From an uncultured candidate division Zixibacteria bacterium (GTDB lineage Bacteria; Zixibacteria; MSB-5A5; GN15; FEB-12): a DNA stretch of 17,827 nucleotides. The DNA is taken from NCBI GenBank assembly GCA_913009765.1, contig CAJVYT010000038.1, positions 1 through 17,827 of the forward strand. The letters are read 5' to 3'. Positions 1 to 8,001 of this stretch are shown here, piece after piece (positions within the stretch are counted from its first letter, which is position 1; every line of letters starts with the position of its first letter). The notes under the pieces were generated by a model. The model ran no database searches. It was not told where the DNA came from and saw nothing but the letters and a program-made list of their open reading frames with translations. A program made the position numbers and the translations under genes.

Positions 1-92
1 TGATGAACTTGACGATAGAGTATGTTTTTATTTTTTTATTTTTTTGTTTAGTCTTTTTTTTTTTTTTTCTTTTTATATTTTTTTTTTTTTTT
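1..92. other. Low-complexity T-rich sequencing artefact
   Basis: The stretch is dominated by long T runs broken by occasional other bases and directly abuts the outer end of an Illumina P7 adapter. On the other strand this reads as insert, adapter, P7 end and then poly-A with errors, which is what a sequencer emits after running off the end of a short library molecule. It should not be treated as genomic sequence. Confidence 0.9.
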
Positions 93-158
93 CAAGCAGA
101 AGACGGCATACGAGATATATCAGTGTGACTGGAGTTCAGACGTGTGCTCTTCCGATCT
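93..158 (-). other. Illumina P7/TruSeq index adapter left in the assembly
   Basis: Bases 93-116 match the P7 flow-cell sequence (begins CAAGCAGAAGACGGCATACG). Bases 117-124 are an 8-base index slot. Bases 125-158 match the TruSeq read-2 adapter ending GCTCTTCCGATCT. Read on the minus strand the index begins ACTGAT, which I recall as a standard TruSeq index (number 25). The insert begins at 159. This is a library artefact and the contig was not trimmed. Confidence 0.97.
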
Positions 159-272
159 AGAGAAACAGCAGTTTCTGCCTATAGCAATGATAAAGGCATA
201 CCTCCTCTATATAATGAAAAAATTATTTTAATTGTAGATAAATGTAATAAAGCATTGCAAGATGTTATTTAA
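159..272 (+). CDS. 3' end of an unrecognised upstream gene (partial)
   Basis: An open frame runs from the first genomic base to a TAA at 270-272 and gives 37 residues, with the segment SNDKGIPPLYNEKIILIVDK followed by a short tail ending LQDVI. The residue mix is protein-like and the frame is open from the insert edge, so this is probably the C-terminus of a real gene cut by the contig end. I cannot assign a family from 37 residues. It lies in the same direction as hrcA, but 340 bases separate it from the hrcA start, so it is probably a separate transcription unit. Confidence 0.55.
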   Translation, partial: RETAVSAYSNDKGIPPLYNEKIILIVDKCNKALQDVI

Positions 273-515
273 TTCTTTTGCGTCTATGAATAAAAAAACA
301 CAGCCGAATCAAGAATTCTGGGCAAGTAGACTCCAAGGCTTTTATTATAATTGTATCATTAGTTTTCTGCCATTATAACAGTAATTTAGCTCATTTTTTT
401 CAACTATATTTTATCAAAATTTCTCGAAATTAGCTTTGAGTTCTAAAAATTCTCAAAAAAAAGACAAAATCTTACTTTTTTTCAAAAAATATTCATAAAA
501 ACTAAACCTTTTACC

Positions 516-544
516 TTGACAACCGTTACAATAATTGTTACTTA
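516..544 (+). promoter_or_regulatory. Candidate hrcA operon promoter
   Basis: A perfect TTGACA -35 box lies at 516-521. With a 17-base spacer the -10 hexamer would be TACTTA at 539-544, which is a poor match to TATAAT. Transcription would begin near 551, about 60 bases before the hrcA ATG. The strong -35, weak -10 and palindrome in the spacer would suit a regulated promoter, but no sigma-32-like pattern is evident and the -10 is uncertain. Confidence 0.4.
525..541. promoter_or_regulatory. Near-perfect 17-bp palindrome, possible operator
   Basis: GTTACAATAATTGTTAC is symmetric about base 533, with 7 of 8 base pairs matching; the only mismatch is 527 against 539. It fills the spacer just downstream of the TTGACA box, where a bound repressor would block RNA polymerase. 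It does not resemble CIRCE. The AT-rich background raises the chance of such a dyad arising randomly. Confidence 0.35.
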
Positions 545-552
545 CATACGCA

Positions 553-579
553 CTGCCACCATAGATGACAAAATGGCAG
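553..579. promoter_or_regulatory. 27-bp dyad (CTGCCA-N15-TGGCAG), possible diverged HrcA operator
   Basis: Perfect 6-bp inverted arms at 553-558 and 574-579 span 27 bp, the same span as CIRCE (9-N9-9). Taken as 9-bp arms, only the outer 6 positions pair, and about 4 of 9 positions in each arm match the CIRCE consensus TTAGCACTC/GAGTGCTAA. It lies in the presumed leader, 33 bases before the hrcA ATG. It could be a diverged operator, an mRNA hairpin or chance. Confidence 0.3.
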
Positions 580-612
580 AAGTAGATAAAACCTGTATTA
601 TTGGTGCTTAGA

Positions 613-1653
613 ATGGCTTTTGAAAACTTATCTGAACGTGAAAAGATGATTCTGTCGAATCTGATAAATTTTTATATTTCGTCTGCCGATGCGGATCCGG
701 TCGGGTCGAGAGTTATTGCAAATAAGTTCGATATGGGTATTTCACCGGCGACTATCAGGAATACTTTGCAGGATTTGGAAGAACTCGGATTAGTTCAACA
801 GCCTCATACGTCGGCGGGTAGAATACCTACTGATATAGGCTACCGTTTTTATGTAGATTATTTGCTGAAACCGGAAGAACTGACAGAGGTTGAAAAAGAG
901 CATATTAAAAATACTTTATTGCAGCAGGGAAGAGGTATAAATGAAATCCTCGGACAAACCTGCAAAGTTCTTTCCTCAATTTCAAATCAGTTAGGTGTTT
1001 CTATTGCTCCGCAGTTTCGTTCAGGTATTTTAAAACGGATGAACCTCATCCCGGTCACATCAGAACGGGTTATGATTGTCATCGTTCTGAAATCCGGTTT
1101 GGCACGCTCTATGGTTATCGAAGTGGAAGTATCATTTAATGAAAGAGAACTGCAGGAGGTTGAGGTACTTCTCAACGAACGACTCGGAGGACTTACGCTT
1201 GGCGAAATCAGCGAAACAATTTCAAAACGTTTGGCAGATGTTAGTGGAAACGGCAAATTGGTAAAGCTTTTTGTTGATTCAAATGATAAAATTTGGACAG
1301 AATCAAAAGCGAATGATATTTTTGTGTCAGGTGCTGAAAATTTAGTTGTAAAACCTGAATTTTCTGACCTGCTTCGAGTATCTGATTTGATGAAACTTCT
1401 TGAGGACGGTTCAGTTTTATCGGAATTTATCGCTAATGCCGAAGAGGAAGGATTGCTTATTACTATCGGTGCTGAAAATAAATTTAAAGAAGTTATGAAC
1501 TGTTCGATGGTTACATCAAAATATAAAGTTGGAAAAGTGACCGGTACGATTGGAATAGTAGGACCAACAAGAATGGCATACAGTAAACTTTTGTCAGTTG
1601 TTGACTATACCGCCCGTACAATCACAGATATGCTTTCAGGGTTTAAACAATAA
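613..1653 (+). CDS. hrcA: Heat-inducible transcription repressor HrcA
   Basis: HrcA represses class I heat-shock genes by binding CIRCE operators, with GroEL as its usual activity partner. The protein has 346 residues from ATG 613, normal for the family. Residues 1-75 form the winged-helix DNA-binding domain. They contain GISPATIRNTLQDLEELGL and then QPHTSAGRIPTDIGYRFYVD, which is the HrcA signature. The C-terminus has the family ending GTIGIVGPTRMAYSKLLSVV. The reading frame also offers TTG 601 and GTG 604, but ATG 613 gives the expected N-terminal length; no clear ribosome-binding site precedes any of them. It is the first gene of an operon with grpE 14 bases downstream, an autoregulated arrangement common in bacteria. 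No classical CIRCE is visible upstream, so its operator here is unclear. Confidence 0.95.
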   Translation: MAFENLSEREKMILSNLINFYISSADADPVGSRVIANKFDMGISPATIRNTLQDLEELGLVQQPHTSAGRIPTDIGYRFYVDYLLKPEELTEVEKEHIKNTLLQQGRGINEILGQTCKVLSSISNQLGVSIAPQFRSGILKRMNLIPVTSERVMIVIVLKSGLARSMVIEVEVSFNERELQEVEVLLNERLGGLTLGEISETISKRLADVSGNGKLVKLFVDSNDKIWTESKANDIFVSGAENLVVKPEFSDLLRVSDLMKLLEDGSVLSEFIANAEEEGLLITIGAENKFKEVMNCSMVTSKYKVGKVTGTIGIVGPTRMAYSKLLSVVDYTARTITDMLSGFKQ

Positions 1654-1667
1654 GAAGGAACAATATA

Positions 1668-2327
1668 GTGTCAAAAAATAAAGGAAAAGAAACTCTCGCA
1701 ACAGAGAATCAAAAAGAAAAAGATGATGCCAAGGTTGAAGTAGAAGTTTCATCAGAAAAATCTGCTGAAGCTACGGCTGAAACAAAAGAAGAAGTTGTTG
1801 TCGATGAGTTGTCAGAAGAAGAGAAACTGAGAAATCGGGTTGCTGAACTTGAGGATAAAATTGCCCGCAAGTCAGCAGAATTTGAAAATTATAAAAAAAG
1901 AACTGCCCGACAATATGATGATATGATAAAATTTGCCAATGAAAAAACTATCGGCGATATTTTAGATGTTGTCAGTGATTTTGACAGAGCCATATCTCAT
2001 GAAGATAACAATGTTACTTTGGAGTCATTTAAAGAAGGTATTAAAATGATTCATAATAAATTACATGCAATCATTGATAAGTATGATGTCAAGCCAATTG
2101 AAGCAATCGGCAAACAGTTTGACCCCAATTTACATGAAGCCCTGATGCATGTTGAATCAGATGAATTTGATGAGGGTATAGTCGCTTTTGAAATGAACAA
2201 GGGATACACCATGGGCGGTAAAGTAATCCGTCACAGCCGTGTAGGTGTGGCAAAACCAAAAGAACAAAAAATGGACGATGAACAAGAAAATAAGATAGAA
2301 GAAAAAAACGAAGATAATAATGAATAA
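1668..2327 (+). CDS. grpE: Nucleotide exchange factor GrpE
   Basis: GrpE releases ADP from DnaK to reset the chaperone cycle in the cytoplasm. The product is 219 residues. The first 45 or so are acidic, Lys/Glu-rich and low complexity. A long helix or coiled coil follows at about 50-110 (EEKLRNRVAELEDKIARKSA, then ENYKKRT). The beta domain ends with GYTMGGKVIRHSRVGVAKPK, matching the GrpE C-terminal signature. A GTG start at 1668 is chosen because AGAAGGA lies at 1653-1659, about 8 bases upstream. The C-terminal tail is charged and longer than usual, about 20 residues after the signature. It sits between hrcA and dnaK in one operon. Confidence 0.95.
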   Translation: MSKNKGKETLATENQKEKDDAKVEVEVSSEKSAEATAETKEEVVVDELSEEEKLRNRVAELEDKIARKSAEFENYKKRTARQYDDMIKFANEKTIGDILDVVSDFDRAISHEDNNVTLESFKEGIKMIHNKLHAIIDKYDVKPIEAIGKQFDPNLHEALMHVESDEFDEGIVAFEMNKGYTMGGKVIRHSRVGVAKPKEQKMDDEQENKIEEKNEDNNE

Positions 2328-2355
2328 TTGGCACAAAAACAATAATATATATAAT
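2328..2355 (+). promoter_or_regulatory. Weak candidate internal promoter before dnaK
   Basis: TTGGCA (2328-2333), 16 bases and then TATAAT (2350-2355) resembles a housekeeping promoter in the short gap between grpE and dnaK. The predicted start near 2362 falls on the dnaK ribosome-binding site, giving a leader of about 10 bases. That makes function doubtful, and the gap is very AT-rich. Confidence 0.2.
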
Positions 2356-2371
2356 ATAAAGGAATTTTATT

Positions 2372-4315
2372 ATGAGTAAAATTATAGGTATCGACTTAGG
2401 CACGACAAACTCGTGTGTATCGGTTTTAGAAGGTCAAGAACCGGTCGTAATTCCAAATTTAGAAGGTGCCAGAACGACACCTTCAGTAGTTGGTTTTACA
2501 AAATCAGGAGAACGTTTAGTAGGGGCAGCAGCCAAAAGACAAGCTGTTACAAACCCTGAAAACACAATTTTTTCTGTGAAACGTTTTATGGGACGTATGC
2601 ACAATGAAGTAAGCTCCGAAGAGAAAACTGTTCCATACAAAATAACAGAAAACGAAAAAGGTGCTGTTATTATTGAAGCTGCCGGTCAAAAATATACACC
2701 GCCTGAAATTTCAGCGATGATTTTACAATCTTTAAAATCAGCGGCTGAAAGCTATCTCGGTGAAACTGTTACGCAGGCTGTTATAACAGTCCCTGCATAT
2801 TTTAATGACTCCCAGCGTCAGGCAACAAAAGATGCCGGTAAAATTGCAGGTTTAGAAGTCTTACGTATTATTAATGAACCTACGGCGGCATCACTTGCCT
2901 ACGGTTTACAAAAAGATTTTTCTCAAAAAATTGCTGTCTATGATTTAGGCGGCGGTACTTTTGATGTTTCTATCTTAGAAATTGGTGATGGTGTTTTTGA
3001 GGTTCGTTCTACCAACGGTGATACTCACTTAGGTGGTGATGATTTTGATGAAGCTATTATCAATTGGATGGCGGAAGAATTCTTGAAATCAAACGGTATT
3101 GATTTACGAAAAGACAACATGGCTTTGCAGCGTCTAAAAGAAGCTGCCGAAAAAGCTAAAATTGAACTGTCTTCCACTATGCAGACAAATATCAATCTTC
3201 CGTTTGTTACAGCCGACTCTTCAGGTCCAAAACATCTCGACCTTACTCTTTCACGTGCGAAATTTGAGCAATTAACAGATGCTCTTATTCAAAGAACGGT
3301 TGAGCCTTGTAAAGCTGCAATTCGTGATGCGAAACTGTCTTTATCTGAAATAGATGAAATTGTGTTAGTTGGTGGTATGACCCGTATGCCGAAAGTTATC
3401 GAAATTGTAAAAGGTCTCTTTGGAAAAGAACCTCACAAAGGTGTGAACCCTGATGAAGTTGTTGCTATTGGTGCCGCAGTTCAGGCGGGTGTTCTTTCGG
3501 GCGATATGAAAGATATCGTGCTTCTCGATGTTACTCCGCTCTCTTTGGGTATCGAAACATTAGGTGGTGTTATGACAACTCTTATAGAGCGTAATACAAC
3601 TATTCCAACCCAAAAATCACAAATTTTCTCGACTGCTGAAGATAATCAACCGGCTGTTTCTATTCATGTTTTACAGGGTGAACGTAAAATGGCTATTGAT
3701 AACAGAACACTTGGAAAATTTGATTTAACCGATATTCCACCTGCACCAAGAGGAATGCCTCAAATTGAAGTTACATTTGATATTGATGCTAACGGTATTG
3801 TGCATGTTTCTGCCAAAGATAAAGCTACTAATAAAGAACAATCAATTCGTATTGAAGTTTCTTCAGGACTTTCAGAAGCTGAAATTGATGGTATGGTAAA
3901 AGATGCCGAGAAACATGCTGATGATGATAAACAAAAAGCTGATATCATTCAAGCACGTAACGAAGCTGACCAGTTGATTTATGCCACTGAAAAAACTTTA
4001 AAAGAGCAAGGTGACAAAATAGATGTTGGAGAAAAAACAAAAGTTGAAGAAGCTATTGTGAAACTCAAAGGAGTTATCTCAGGAGAATCTTTAGAAGCTA
4101 TCAACACAGCCAAAGAAGATTTAATGAAAGCATCTCATAAAATTGCTGAGGAGATGTACAAAAAAGCACAGGAAGAACAAGCAGCAGCAGGTCAAGCTGA
4201 ACCGAATGTCAACCAAGGTGCAGAACAACCTCAGACTGATGCTCAAGATAATTCCCAACCGGGCGATGGTGCTGTTGATGCTGACTTTGAAGTTGTTGAT
4301 GAAGATAATAAATAA
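2372..4315 (+). CDS. dnaK: Chaperone protein DnaK (Hsp70)
   Basis: This is an ATP-dependent Hsp70 chaperone that binds unfolded polypeptides in the cytoplasm with DnaJ and GrpE. The product has 647 residues, close to the usual length of about 640. The nucleotide-binding domain shows [11 protein letters not shown] at residues 5-15, [12 protein letters not shown] from 191 and VGGMTRMP at 333-340. The interdomain linker and start of the substrate-binding domain are [11 protein letters not shown] at 386-396. The helical lid follows, then a Gln/Ala-rich disordered tail ending [12 protein letters not shown], typical of bacterial DnaK. AAAGGA at 2358-2363 lies about 8 bases before the ATG. dnaJ starts 7 bases downstream. 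Confidence 0.99.
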   Translation: MSKIIGIDLGTTNSCVSVLEGQEPVVIPNLEGARTTPSVVGFTKSGERLVGAAAKRQAVTNPENTIFSVKRFMGRMHNEVSSEEKTVPYKITENEKGAVIIEAAGQKYTPPEISAMILQSLKSAAESYLGETVTQAVITVPAYFNDSQRQATKDAGKIAGLEVLRIINEPTAASLAYGLQKDFSQKIAVYDLGGGTFDVSILEIGDGVFEVRSTNGDTHLGGDDFDEAIINWMAEEFLKSNGIDLRKDNMALQRLKEAAEKAKIELSSTMQTNINLPFVTADSSGPKHLDLTLSRAKFEQLTDALIQRTVEPCKAAIRDAKLSLSEIDEIVLVGGMTRMPKVIEIVKGLFGKEPHKGVNPDEVVAIGAAVQAGVLSGDMKDIVLLDVTPLSLGIETLGGVMTTLIERNTTIPTQKSQIFSTAEDNQPAVSIHVLQGERKMAIDNRTLGKFDLTDIPPAPRGMPQIEVTFDIDANGIVHVSAKDKATNKEQSIRIEVSSGLSEAEIDGMVKDAEKHADDDKQKADIIQARNEADQLIYATEKTLKEQGDKIDVGEKTKVEEAIVKLKGVISGESLEAINTAKEDLMKASHKIAEEMYKKAQEEQAAAGQAEPNVNQGAEQPQTDAQDNSQPGDGAVDADFEVVDEDNK

Positions 4316-4322
4316 ATAGCCT

Positions 4323-5504
4323 ATGTCAAAAAGAGACTACTACGAAATTCTTGGTGTTGACAAGGGTGCCGATGAAGCAGCAATAAAATCTGCATATCGT
4401 AAAAAGGCTATGAAATACCACCCTGACCGCAACCCCGGAGACCATACTGCTGAGGATAAGTTTAAAGAAGCAACCGAAGCGTATGAGGTTCTTAAAGACC
4501 AGCAAAAAAGACAGATGTATGACCAGTATGGTCATGCAGGTCTTGGTCAAGGTGGAGCAGGCGGTTTTGGCGGTGGACAAGGATTTGAGGGCTTCGATTT
4601 AAGCGATGCCCTCAGAGCATTTATGCGTGACTTCGGAGGAAGCGGTGGCGGAGGCGGAGGCTCTGTTTTTGAAGAGATGTTCGGAATGGGCGGCGGTAGA
4701 ACTCGTCAACGTCGCAATCGAGGCGAAGATTTACGTATACGTGTCAAACTGACTCTTGAAGAAATTGCCAAAGGTGTTGAAAAGAAAGTCAAGGTAAACA
4801 GATTAGTTGCCTGTAATACATGCGGAGGTTCGGGCGTTGCTGCCGGATCTTCTAAAAAAACATGTCCGCAATGTAAAGGGCATGGACAAGTCCGCACTCT
4901 TTCCAAAACATTTTTGGGTACTGTCCAGCAAGTCACTACTTGTAACTCCTGTCGAGGTACCGGTGAGATAATTGCCGATGCGTGTAAAACATGTCGGGGC
5001 GAAGGACGGGTGCATGGTTCTTCTGAAGTAAGTATTCATATCCCTGCAGGTGTCTCTGCCGGTAATTATATGACAATTGACGGAATGGGGAACGCAGCTC
5101 CAAATGGAGGAGAAAGTGGTGATTTGATTGCTATCTTTGAAGAAGTTGAACATGAGCATTTTGAAAGACACGGCGATAATATTATCTGCAATTTACCTAT
5201 CTCATTTATAACAGCTGCCATGGGTGGTACTGTCAATGTGCCTATTTTGGGTGGTATGGCAAAGCTTAAAATCCCTGCCGGTTCACAACCCGGCAAAACT
5301 CTAAAAATGCGAGGTAAGGGAATTCCCCATTTGCACCATCATGGTCATGGCGACCAGTTAGTTCGTTTGGTTGTGTGGGTGCCTACGAAACTATCATCCG
5401 AAGATAAAGTAATGCTGAAAAAATTAGAACAGTCAGAATCTTTTGTGCCGCCTAAAGCAAACAAATCTTTTTTTGATAAACTTCGTGACTCTTTAGGGGT
5501 GTAA
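4323..5504 (+). CDS. dnaJ: Chaperone protein DnaJ (class A Hsp40)
   Basis: DnaJ delivers substrates to DnaK and stimulates its ATPase. The 393-residue product has the full class A layout. The J domain (1-70) has HPD at 33-35. A long Gly/Phe-rich linker covers about 73-135. The zinc-binding region begins near residue 164 with four CxxCxGxG repeats (CNTCGGSG, CPQCKGHG, CNSCRGTG, CKTCRGEG). Two C-terminal substrate-binding beta domains follow. The ATG is 7 bases after dnaK with no obvious ribosome-binding site, so translation is probably coupled. Everything expected of a functional protein is present. Confidence 0.98.
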   Translation: MSKRDYYEILGVDKGADEAAIKSAYRKKAMKYHPDRNPGDHTAEDKFKEATEAYEVLKDQQKRQMYDQYGHAGLGQGGAGGFGGGQGFEGFDLSDALRAFMRDFGGSGGGGGGSVFEEMFGMGGGRTRQRRNRGEDLRIRVKLTLEEIAKGVEKKVKVNRLVACNTCGGSGVAAGSSKKTCPQCKGHGQVRTLSKTFLGTVQQVTTCNSCRGTGEIIADACKTCRGEGRVHGSSEVSIHIPAGVSAGNYMTIDGMGNAAPNGGESGDLIAIFEEVEHEHFERHGDNIICNLPISFITAAMGGTVNVPILGGMAKLKIPAGSQPGKTLKMRGKGIPHLHHHGHGDQLVRLVVWVPTKLSSEDKVMLKKLEQSESFVPPKANKSFFDKLRDSLGV

Positions 5505-5511
5505 CCGGAGT

Positions 5512-6393
5512 ATGCCAAATCAAGAATTCGTAGAAGTATCAGTTGTGTTACCGTATCAATTTGTTGATGCGGTTTCTGACTTTATATCTGAAAATATATC
5601 AGCGGGATTAGTCTTTGAAGAGATTAATAATAATACTGTTATTAAATTTTATGTCCCTGAAAATGTCAACGATAATTATGCTGAGAAGCTAAATTATTAT
5701 TTCAAATCTTTGATGGAACTGCATGATGATTTTAATCATCTCCCCGAGATGAAAGAACGAATTGTTGAGAATGTCGAATGGGAAGAAGCCTATAAAGAAT
5801 CTGTAAAAGCAGTATTGATTGCAGAAGATATTTCCGTGCGTCCTCCTTGGGATGAAAAACCGTCTGAGGCAGTGTATGATATAGTGATCGAACCAAAAAT
5901 GGCATTTGGAACAGGTTCACATGAAACCACCAGAAGTTGTTTAGAAATTATCCGTCATACTTTTAAACCGAATATGACATTTCTTGATATGGGATGCGGT
6001 TCCGGTATTCTGTCTATTTTAGCTGACCAATTAAAAGCGAAATCAATTAAGGCGATTGATTACGATGAAATCTCAGTTGAAAATACTATTGAGAATTTTA
6101 CTCTTAATAATGTAACGACACCTTATGAGACCGGTCATGGTTCTATTGAATTATGTGAACATGATACTCCTTATGATTTTGTCTGTGCCAATATGATTAA
6201 AAAAGCTATTCTCTCAATGCTTGATAAATTATGCCTTCTTATAAAACCTGGAGGAATTTTACTTCTCTCCGGTCTTTTAGAGGAAGATGTAGAAGAGGTC
6301 GAAGAAATCCTATTTCGATGCAATATGCATGAGTTTGAAATAATCGAAGATAACGAATGGCGTTCAATTCTTGTGCGGAAAAGTTCAGAATGA
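5512..6393 (+). CDS. prmA: Ribosomal protein L11 methyltransferase PrmA
   Basis: PrmA is an S-adenosylmethionine-dependent enzyme that methylates ribosomal protein L11. The product has 293 residues, the family length. The N-terminal substrate-recognition domain covers about 1-110. The family hallmark AFGTGSHETTR follows, then the SAM-binding glycine motif FLDMGCGSGILSIL and the acidic strand KAIDYD. The usual ANIL-type motif is CANMIKKAIL here. It follows dnaJ by 7 bases. The only Shine-Dalgarno-like bases (GGAG, 5507-5510) end one base before the ATG, too close for normal use, so coupling to dnaJ termination is likely. prmA next to dnaJ is a recurrent bacterial arrangement. Confidence 0.93.
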   Translation: MPNQEFVEVSVVLPYQFVDAVSDFISENISAGLVFEEINNNTVIKFYVPENVNDNYAEKLNYYFKSLMELHDDFNHLPEMKERIVENVEWEEAYKESVKAVLIAEDISVRPPWDEKPSEAVYDIVIEPKMAFGTGSHETTRSCLEIIRHTFKPNMTFLDMGCGSGILSILADQLKAKSIKAIDYDEISVENTIENFTLNNVTTPYETGHGSIELCEHDTPYDFVCANMIKKAILSMLDKLCLLIKPGGILLLSGLLEEDVEEVEEILFRCNMHEFEIIEDNEWRSILVRKSSE

Positions 6394-7136
6394 ATCCTCC
6401 AATTTTTCATGTTGAACCTCATACCGTTGTAGATGACAGCTTAGAATTAAACAAAACAGAAAGCCATCACGCTCTTTCGGTCATGCGGTTATCTCTTGGA
6501 AATATCGTAATAGCTGTAGACGGGCTCGGAACAGCTTATAGGGGAGAGATTGTTCTTGCGAAAAAGAACAAGTCGGTTCTAATTAGGATTCATTCATCTG
6601 TTCGTAATTTTGGGGAAACCGATACAGTTGTTACTTTAGCAGCCGGACTATCGGCTATTTCAAAATTTGATTCTGTTATAGAAAAAGCTGTTGAGTTAGG
6701 AGTCAAAAGAATCATCCCTCTTGTATGTCAAAAGGGTAAAGTAAAAGTCGATGACCCTAAACGTATCAAAACAAAACAGGCGAGATATAAGAAAATTGCC
6801 TTGGCAGCGATAAAACAATGTCGAAGGTCATATCTTCCCGAAATTGTGGCACCTACTAATTTTAGAGATTTGATGGTTCAAATTGATGATGAGTCTCTTA
6901 ACCTGATTTTTCATCCTTCACAAAAATCAAGAAAACTTTCAGAAATTGATTTTAAACAAAATATTAAACGGGTAACCATTATAGTCGGACCCGAATCCGG
7001 TTTTTCAGGTGAAGAAATTGAACTATCTCAATCTAAAAATATTATTCCAATATCTTTAGGAGAGAGAATATTACGTACCGAAACAGCCTCACCATCTATT
7101 TTAGCTATTATTATGAATTTACTCGGAGAAATATAG
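6390..7136 (+). CDS. rsmE: 16S rRNA (uracil-1498-N3)-methyltransferase RsmE
   Basis: RsmE is a SPOUT-fold methyltransferase that makes m3U1498 in 16S rRNA, using SAM. From ATG 6390 the protein has 248 residues, the usual size. The N-terminal PUA-like domain includes ESHHALSVMRL. The C-terminal knot shows VGPESGFSGEE and LGERILRTETASP, the RsmE SAM-binding signatures. GPES replaces the commoner GPEG. The frame opens further upstream (ATG 6357), but 6390 is preferred: its ATG overlaps the prmA stop as ATGA and it begins at the conserved N-terminus (MNPPIFHV). The 4-bp overlap implies translational coupling with prmA. Confidence 0.92.
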   Translation: MNPPIFHVEPHTVVDDSLELNKTESHHALSVMRLSLGNIVIAVDGLGTAYRGEIVLAKKNKSVLIRIHSSVRNFGETDTVVTLAAGLSAISKFDSVIEKAVELGVKRIIPLVCQKGKVKVDDPKRIKTKQARYKKIALAAIKQCRRSYLPEIVAPTNFRDLMVQIDDESLNLIFHPSQKSRKLSEIDFKQNIKRVTIIVGPESGFSGEEIELSQSKNIIPISLGERILRTETASPSILAIIMNLLGEI

Positions 7137-7168
7137 ATATATAATAAACTGCCGATATAATTAACACG

Positions 7169-7954
7169 ATGGAAAACATAATTCTCACAGCTTTTATTGC
7201 ATTTATTGGACTTCTGATAGGTTCTTTTTTGAATGTTGTCATATATAGAGTACCACTCAAGATTATGTTTAAAAAGTCTCGTTCTGAATGTCCAAACTGT
7301 CATGCTCAACTAAAATGGTATCATAATATTCCGCTTTTGAGTTATCTCTTTTTACGGGGTAAATGCTCATTTTGTAAAGAGAAAATTTCAATTAGGTATC
7401 CGTTAGTAGAACTGCTTAATTCTGTTTTTTATGGATTATTCTTTTGGAAATTCTCCTTATCATCTGAATTTTTTGTATTTGCTCTTATAATTTCTGCATT
7501 AATTGTTATATTCTTTATAGATTTAGATCATCAGATAATCCCCGATGTTATTACCTTGCCCGGAATTATTGTTGGCTTAGCGGTTTCATTTTTACCTGAC
7601 GGTATAGGTATTCTGAATGCTTTTATCGGCTTCTTAGTTGGTGGTGGTTCTCTTTATTTAGTTGCTGAATTGGGAGAGTTTCTTTTTAAAAAAGAGTCAA
7701 TGGGCGGGGGAGATATAAAAATGGCGGCAATGCTCGGTGCTTTTTTAGGATGGCAGAAAGTTCTGTTGATATTTATTCTTTCTTCAGTTGTCGGTTTGGT
7801 GGTTTCAATAGCAGTTATGACTGTGTCTGAAAAGCTGAGAAAAGAGCGTATTATTCCCTTTGGACCTTTTATCGCAATTGCCGCTGTCATAGCAATCAGC
7901 TATGGTGATCAAATAATAAACTTTTATCTACAAAATTTCTTATATAACAACTGA
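7169..7954 (+). CDS. Prepilin peptidase / N-methyltransferase (PilD/GspO type)
   Basis: This inner-membrane aspartyl protease cleaves type IV prepilin or pseudopilin leaders and methylates the new N-terminus. The 261-residue product is full length for the bifunctional class. The first membrane helix contains GSFLNVVIYRVP. A cytoplasmic loop has two zinc-type pairs, C41-x2-C44 and C66-x2-C69, marking the methyltransferase domain. Several further membrane helices carry the two catalytic aspartate motifs: FIDLDHQIIPD (Asp118/Asp120 region) and GGGDIKM (Asp182). The start has no clear ribosome-binding site and lies 32 bases after rsmE. No pilin or secretion gene is nearby, so it probably serves a pilus or type II secretion system encoded elsewhere. 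Confidence 0.95.
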   Translation: MENIILTAFIAFIGLLIGSFLNVVIYRVPLKIMFKKSRSECPNCHAQLKWYHNIPLLSYLFLRGKCSFCKEKISIRYPLVELLNSVFYGLFFWKFSLSSEFFVFALIISALIVIFFIDLDHQIIPDVITLPGIIVGLAVSFLPDGIGILNAFIGFLVGGGSLYLVAELGEFLFKKESMGGGDIKMAAMLGAFLGWQKVLLIFILSSVVGLVVSIAVMTVSEKLRKERIIPFGPFIAIAAVIAISYGDQIINFYLQNFLYNN

Positions 7955-8001
7955 TTCCCTCATTTAGAAATATTTTAAACCGATAGACATACTATAAAGT
8001 T

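Larger units (their letters stand above)
273..612. other. Non-coding region upstream of hrcA
   Basis: This 340-base AT-rich stretch shows no convincing gene on either strand. It contains a possible promoter around 516-544, a 17-bp near-palindrome at 525-541 and a 27-bp dyad at 553-579, each listed separately. A weak AT-rich hairpin (AAGA/TCTT, 461-473) followed by a T run is too short to call a terminator. No CIRCE element is present. Confidence 0.7.

Noticed and set aside
1..92. Long T runs as a biological poly-T tract or terminator
   Set aside because: They adjoin the outer end of a sequencing adapter and are technical read-through.
430..482. Short hairpins (TTTGAG/CTCAAA and AAGA/TCTT) followed by a T run, as a terminator
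   Set aside because: The stems are 4-6 bp and largely A/T, and the region is so AT-rich that such pairs are expected by chance.
601..612. hrcA start at TTG 601
   Set aside because: ATG 613 gives the normal family N-terminus, and no ribosome-binding site favours the earlier codons.
4326..5296. Cys-rich minus-strand open frames inside dnaJ
   Set aside because: They mirror the DnaJ zinc-finger and Gly-rich codons on the other strand and are not independent genes.
6357..6389. Longer rsmE reading from ATG 6357
   Set aside because: The extra residues (MAFNSCAEKFR) lie wholly within prmA, are not RsmE-like, and the ATGA overlap at 6390 is a far better start.
7993..7998. TATAAA as a -10 box for the PAS histidine kinase
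   Set aside because: It lies three bases before the ATG, so the transcript would begin inside the gene; no -35 box accompanies it.
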